Origin: Pseudomonadota bacterium
GTDB lineage: Bacteria > Pseudomonadota > Alphaproteobacteria > Rhizobiales > Hyphomicrobiaceae
Assembly (NCBI GenBank): GCA_021813195.1
Contig: JAKALI010000184.1
Span: 1-7,526, forward strand
Reading direction: 5' to 3'
Length of the DNA: 7,526 nucleotides
Positions within the stretch are counted from its first letter, which is position 1; every line of letters starts with the position of its first letter. Of this stretch, positions 4,526-7,526 are shown in pieces. Made by a program: the position numbers and the translations under genes. The notes below the pieces were generated by a model, which saw nothing but the letters and a program-made list of their open reading frames with translations, was not told where the DNA came from and searched no databases.

Positions 4526-5878
4526 ATGCAAGTACGACCGAGCCGCACGACCGAAATGGCGAAGGTGTTCGCCATTTGCCTACCAGTAGTCATACTACCC
4601 GCCAGTTTTGCTCAGGCGACAGAGGGGTACTTCCAATACGGTTTTGGCGCGCGCCAAAGCGCACTCGCCGGCGCCGGTGTGGCGGACTCGCGCGACGCCA
4701 TGGCGCTGTCGCTTAATCCGGCGGGTCTGGTCGATGTTAAACGCCAATTCCAGCTCGGCTTGACGCTGTTCAATCCGCTGCGCAGCTATTCAGCGACCGG
4801 CACCGCTCTTGTCGCGCCGGGAAGTTACGACAGCAAAGACAATAATTTTGTCGTCCCCAATCTGGCCTACAGCAGCCCCATCGACATCGATTCCGCCTGG
4901 GGCATTGCGATCTATGGCAATGGCGGCATGAACACAAACTGGCCGACCATGGTCAACACGACGGGCGCTTGTGCCGGCTTTTTTGGGGGCCAGCGGGGCG
5001 TCTATTGCGGCGGATCCGCCGGCGTCGACCTGATGCAGGCATTCATTTCCGTCGGTTATTCCCGCCGAATCGGCAATTTTTCGATCGGTGTCGCGCCGGT
5101 CTTTGCCATCCAGCGTTTCAAGGCTGAAGGTCTTGCCGCCTTTGCCGGCTACTCTTCGAACGCGGCGAACCTGACCGATAACGGCTTTGACTATTCATAC
5201 GGCGGCGGTTTGCACGTCGGTGTGCAGTGGAACGTCGCGCCCAACGTTCGTGTCGGTATCGCGGGCCAGACGCCGACGTGGATGACCAAGTTCAGCAAAT
5301 ACAGCGGGCTGTTCGCCGACGGCGGCAATATGGACATTCCCGGCGATGTCACTGCGGGCCTAGCCTGGGACGTAACGCCAGCGCTGACGCTGATGGCCGA
5401 TTACAAGCACATTTTCTACCATGGCATCCCGTCGATATCGAACTCGTCGGCGATCACCGGACCAGGTGTGCTGGGTTTGAGCAATGGACCCGGCTTCGGG
5501 TGGCACGACGTTGACATCTTCAAGATCGGCGCCGAGTGGCGCGCCACACCGGCTTGGACGCTCCGTGTCGGCTATGCCCACAACACTAACCCGGTCCAAT
5601 CGACCGACGTCACCCTCAACATCCTCGCGCCCGGCGTCGTCACCGACCATTTCACCGGCGGATTCGCTTACAAGGTCGACCGCAATTCGACGATCGAATT
5701 CGCCGGTGCCTATGTTCCGACGCACAGTGTCTCCGGGCCGGAAACGCTTGGCCCTCCATTCACCGTGCCAACCCCGGGCAGCAATATCGACGTCAAGATG
5801 CACCAGTATCAATTTACGCTCGGTTGGACATACCAATTCGACGACACGCCAGCACCGACGGCACTCATATACAAGTGA
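4526..5878 (+). CDS. OMPP1/FadL/TodX-family outer-membrane transport protein
   Basis: A 450-aa outer-membrane beta-barrel of the FadL/TodX family, which lets long-chain fatty acids or hydrophobic compounds such as aromatic hydrocarbons cross the outer membrane. The N-terminus is a Sec signal peptide with hydrophobic core VFAICLPVVILPASFAQA and likely cleavage after Ala31. The mature protein starts TEGYFQYGFGARQSALAGAG, followed by DAMALSLNPAGL with the family NPAG motif (64-67). The rest alternates in beta-strand fashion. The last strand, QYQFTLGWTYQF, is followed by 12 extra residues ending IYK, unlike the usual terminal aromatic. The ATG at 4526 has AGGAA and GGGG upstream and gives a normal signal peptide; an in-frame opening from 4373 would add an unlikely charged extension. 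The gene seems monocistronic. The substrate cannot be told. Confidence 0.9.
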   Translation: MQVRPSRTTEMAKVFAICLPVVILPASFAQATEGYFQYGFGARQSALAGAGVADSRDAMALSLNPAGLVDVKRQFQLGLTLFNPLRSYSATGTALVAPGSYDSKDNNFVVPNLAYSSPIDIDSAWGIAIYGNGGMNTNWPTMVNTTGACAGFFGGQRGVYCGGSAGVDLMQAFISVGYSRRIGNFSIGVAPVFAIQRFKAEGLAAFAGYSSNAANLTDNGFDYSYGGGLHVGVQWNVAPNVRVGIAGQTPTWMTKFSKYSGLFADGGNMDIPGDVTAGLAWDVTPALTLMADYKHIFYHGIPSISNSSAITGPGVLGLSNGPGFGWHDVDIFKIGAEWRATPAWTLRVGYAHNTNPVQSTDVTLNILAPGVVTDHFTGGFAYKVDRNSTIEFAGAYVPTHSVSGPETLGPPFTVPTPGSNIDVKMHQYQFTLGWTYQFDDTPAPTALIYK

Positions 5879-5930
5879 CCCCGTCGAAAGAAGAACGCGA
5901 TCACATCCCTGTTTAGAGCCCGGCCCTCAG

Positions 5931-5956
5931 CAATCGCGCATTAACATGCGTCATTG
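5931..5956. terminator. Candidate bidirectional terminator hairpin
   Basis: CAAT-CG-CGCAT, a TAAC loop, then ATGCG-TC-ATTG: five perfect pairs, a G-T wobble, one mismatch and four more pairs. It lies in the gap between the porin and the converging small membrane-protein gene. It has no T run, so it is a weak or Rho-assisted candidate rather than a classical intrinsic terminator. Confidence 0.4.
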
Positions 5957-5995
5957 CGGGGATCGGGCTGCGTCTGGTTGACCCCCTCCACGCCA

Positions 5996-6007
5996 CCACC
6001 GCGGTGG
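5996..6007. repeat. 12-bp perfect palindrome CCACCGCGGTGG
   Basis: A perfect GC-rich palindrome in the convergent gap, 118 bases downstream of the porin stop and 72 bases beyond the end of the minus-strand gene. It may support transcription termination; its role is unknown. Confidence 0.25.
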
Positions 6008-6078
6008 ACGTCGCATCATTTCCACCAAGACCTGCACAGCGACAGCCGCCAGTCATCCAAGCGACCGCGACCCGCGCG

Positions 6079-6648
6079 CTAAGCTTCTTGCATTGCGCTG
6101 CTCTCGCGCGTGTCTGCTCCACGCAGATGCACGTCGGTGCCGCCGTGCGCCTCGATCGTGGCCATGACGGACCGCGCCTGCGCATCGCCTTTGACACGCA
6201 CCCAAATCAGCAGGCCGCCGCAATTGAGCTGCTCGGCATAGCGATGGGCCTGGCGATGGCCGACCAGCCATTTGAGCGCCTCGCCTGCCGAGGCGACGGC
6301 GCCACCGGCGGCAGTCGCCGTGAGCAGCATCGGCGCTAAGCCGCTTGAGCTCGCCAGGATCAACCCGAAGCCCGTCGCGACATAGCTCAACGCGCCGATC
6401 AGCGTGTGCTGAAATTGATTGTCAGCGCCCGTGGGAATAAAGGCCACACGCGGCGCGTTCGGCTCGTCCTCAAGTTCGGCCACGCTCTTGAAACGATGGC
6501 CGAGTTTTTCCTGCACGGTTGTGCAGCTCGCCAGCAACGCAATGTCATCCGGGTCGACGCCTGCGGCTTCGAGCGCCATCAATGCTTTCTCCATGACGCC
6601 TTCGTCATGAAAGATCGCGACCACTTCTTGAGATTTGTTTTCGGTCAT
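6079..6648 (-). CDS. Membrane-associated protein of unknown function with flanking alpha/beta domains
   Basis: A 189-aa protein in three parts. The N-terminal section (EVVAIFHDEGVMEKALMALEAAGVDPDDIALLAS, about 8-41) looks like a small alpha/beta fold as in general-stress (YflT-like) proteins. The middle (about 82-125) is rich in Gly and Ala and hydrophobic, probably two helices that insert into or associate with the membrane. The C-terminal section, GGLLIWVRVKGDAQARSVMATIEAHGGTDVHLR (144-176), is another alpha/beta unit; this arrangement is familiar from conserved proteins of unknown function. The start at 6648 follows GGGTGA, which overlaps the stop of the amidotransferase gene 6 bases upstream, so the two are cotranscribed. 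A stress-related role is only a guess from the N-terminal resemblance. Confidence 0.75.
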   Translation of the reverse strand: MTENKSQEVVAIFHDEGVMEKALMALEAAGVDPDDIALLASCTTVQEKLGHRFKSVAELEDEPNAPRVAFIPTGADNQFQHTLIGALSYVATGFGLILASSSGLAPMLLTATAAGGAVASAGEALKWLVGHRQAHRYAEQLNCGGLLIWVRVKGDAQARSVMATIEAHGGTDVHLRGADTRESSAMQEA

Positions 6649-6654
6649 ATGTTG

Positions 6655-7515
6655 TCACCCGTGCATTTGGACTGTCGATTGAGACGGCATATCCGGAACC
6701 AAGCCGGCGCGTGTTCCCGCATCTGTGGCGCGCGCCAACAAATTGCCATTGCGCGCGACCAGCACCTCGCCTTCCTTGAGCGGCTGCCAATGTTCCTTGC
6801 TCAGCGGCACGCTCGCAAACAGGGCCACGTCTTGTTTCCGACCGTTCGCGGCGATCGCCATATCTGAAACCGCCGCCATGCTGTCGCGATCACATTGGCG
6901 GCAAAGCCGCCACAGGCCGGGCGGCGCGATTTTGCCGTCCGCCTGCATGCGGCGATGGCCATGCACGAACAGCGCGTCGCCGTCCGAATAAAGAAAATTG
7001 GCCGGCCCCATGACGCGCATGTCAACCGCGAACTGCGTAAATACTGAAAGCCGTGCGTCGAGCGCCGGCATCGCTTCGTTTTCCCAGAGCGGCGCCATCC
7101 GCTCGAGCAGGATGCAGAACGCAATCTCGGAATCGGTCTCGCCGACCGGGCGATAACGCTTCCAGCCGCCGGCGTGATCACGGTCGATGCTGTCGAGCCG
7201 GCCATTGTGGGCGAAGGCATGCATGCGTCCCCCCAGCTCGCGGGTAAAGGGCTGGGTATTCGCGAGCGTGCGGCCGCCGCGCGTGGCATGGCGGATGTGA
7301 GCGAGGATAAGCGGCGATGTCAGCTGCCGTTGCCGGATCGAGGCGAGCCAAGCGCTTTCCGCGGCGAATTCCGGTTCCTTGTAGAGCCGAACGTCGCCCA
7401 CATCGTAGAACGCAACACCCCATCCGTCGGCCGACCCACGATGCTCGGCGAAAGCCGAGAGCGAAAGCGTCACCGCGGTAGGCCACCGACTAGACAAGGC
7501 AAGAAGTTCACACAT
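6655..7515 (-). CDS. Class II glutamine amidotransferase, YafJ/EgtC-like
   Basis: A 286-aa Ntn-type glutamine amidotransferase. Enzymes of this class release ammonia from glutamine using an N-terminal cysteine as nucleophile; here Cys2 in MCELLALSSR becomes N-terminal after Met removal. Other class features are HRGSADGWGVAFY (25-37), LAHIRHATRGG (71-81), NTQPFTREL (86-94), the AHNG oxyanion motif (102-105) and GETDSE (125-130). Together they fit the YafJ group, whose members act alone and whose substrates are mostly unknown; EgtC, in ergothioneine synthesis, is a relative. The length is close to the usual 250-290 aa. No transferase partner is in the window; the next gene, 6 bases downstream, is a small membrane-associated protein. 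Only 11 bases lie upstream before the window ends, so the promoter is not visible. The call is strong; the specific reaction is not. Confidence 0.9.
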   Translation of the reverse strand: MCELLALSSRWPTAVTLSLSAFAEHRGSADGWGVAFYDVGDVRLYKEPEFAAESAWLASIRQRQLTSPLILAHIRHATRGGRTLANTQPFTRELGGRMHAFAHNGRLDSIDRDHAGGWKRYRPVGETDSEIAFCILLERMAPLWENEAMPALDARLSVFTQFAVDMRVMGPANFLYSDGDALFVHGHRRMQADGKIAPPGLWRLCRQCDRDSMAAVSDMAIAANGRKQDVALFASVPLSKEHWQPLKEGEVLVARNGNLLARATDAGTRAGLVPDMPSQSTVQMHG

Positions 7516-7526
7516 GGTTCGTTCTC

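Noticed and set aside
4224..4589. 121-codon plus-strand frame overlapping the porin start
   Set aside because: It overlaps the signal-peptide region of the porin in another frame, has unusual Cys/Trp/Lys-rich composition and no known family.
1..7526. CRISPR arrays, tRNA/rRNA genes, insertion sequences or phage genes
   Set aside because: No regularly spaced repeats, cloverleaf, transposase frame or terminal inverted repeats were seen by eye.

Overview
The window reads as chromosomal DNA of a fairly high-GC Gram-negative bacterium, probably an alphaproteobacterium. That guess rests on FNR/FixK-type boxes of the form TTGA(T/C)-N3-GATCAA, a soluble globin-coupled chemoreceptor, a FadL-type outer-membrane porin and the codon use. 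It is an inference; there is no rRNA or other taxonomic marker.

Left part (1-891, minus strand): a tightly packed operon tusA > mvhD-like > hdrA-like, running off the left edge. It encodes a sulfur-carrier protein (TusA, CPGP motif), a small iron-sulfur adaptor of the MvhD/FlpD family, and the N-terminus of an FAD/Fe-S HdrA/QmoA-like subunit. The likely role is sulfur trafficking coupled to flavin/iron-sulfur electron transfer. A tandem ATATGAAT repeat lies 84-104 bases upstream of tusA.

Next, a gene-poor stretch (892-1646) carries a perfect FNR/FixK box and several inverted repeats. It precedes a plus-strand cytosolic chemoreceptor (1647-2990) with a protoglobin-like N-terminus that seems to have lost its proximal heme histidine. 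Convergent with it is a minus-strand pair (3223-3992): a possible 56-aa small ORF translationally coupled through TAATG to a six-helix membrane protein of unknown function. Two more FNR/FixK boxes (4069-4082, 4136-4149) lie just upstream of that pair, in the long divergent spacer before a FadL-family porin (4526-5878, plus strand).

Right part (6079-7515, minus strand): a two-gene operon of a YafJ-type class II glutamine amidotransferase followed by a small membrane-associated protein of unknown function. A hairpin lies in the convergent gap after the porin.

Three oxygen-type FNR/FixK sites within 3 kb, a globin-derived sensor and a sulfur/heterodisulfide-reductase-type redox module suggest a locus concerned with oxygen limitation and sulfur redox. 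The genes are not a single operon, however, and a joint function is inference.
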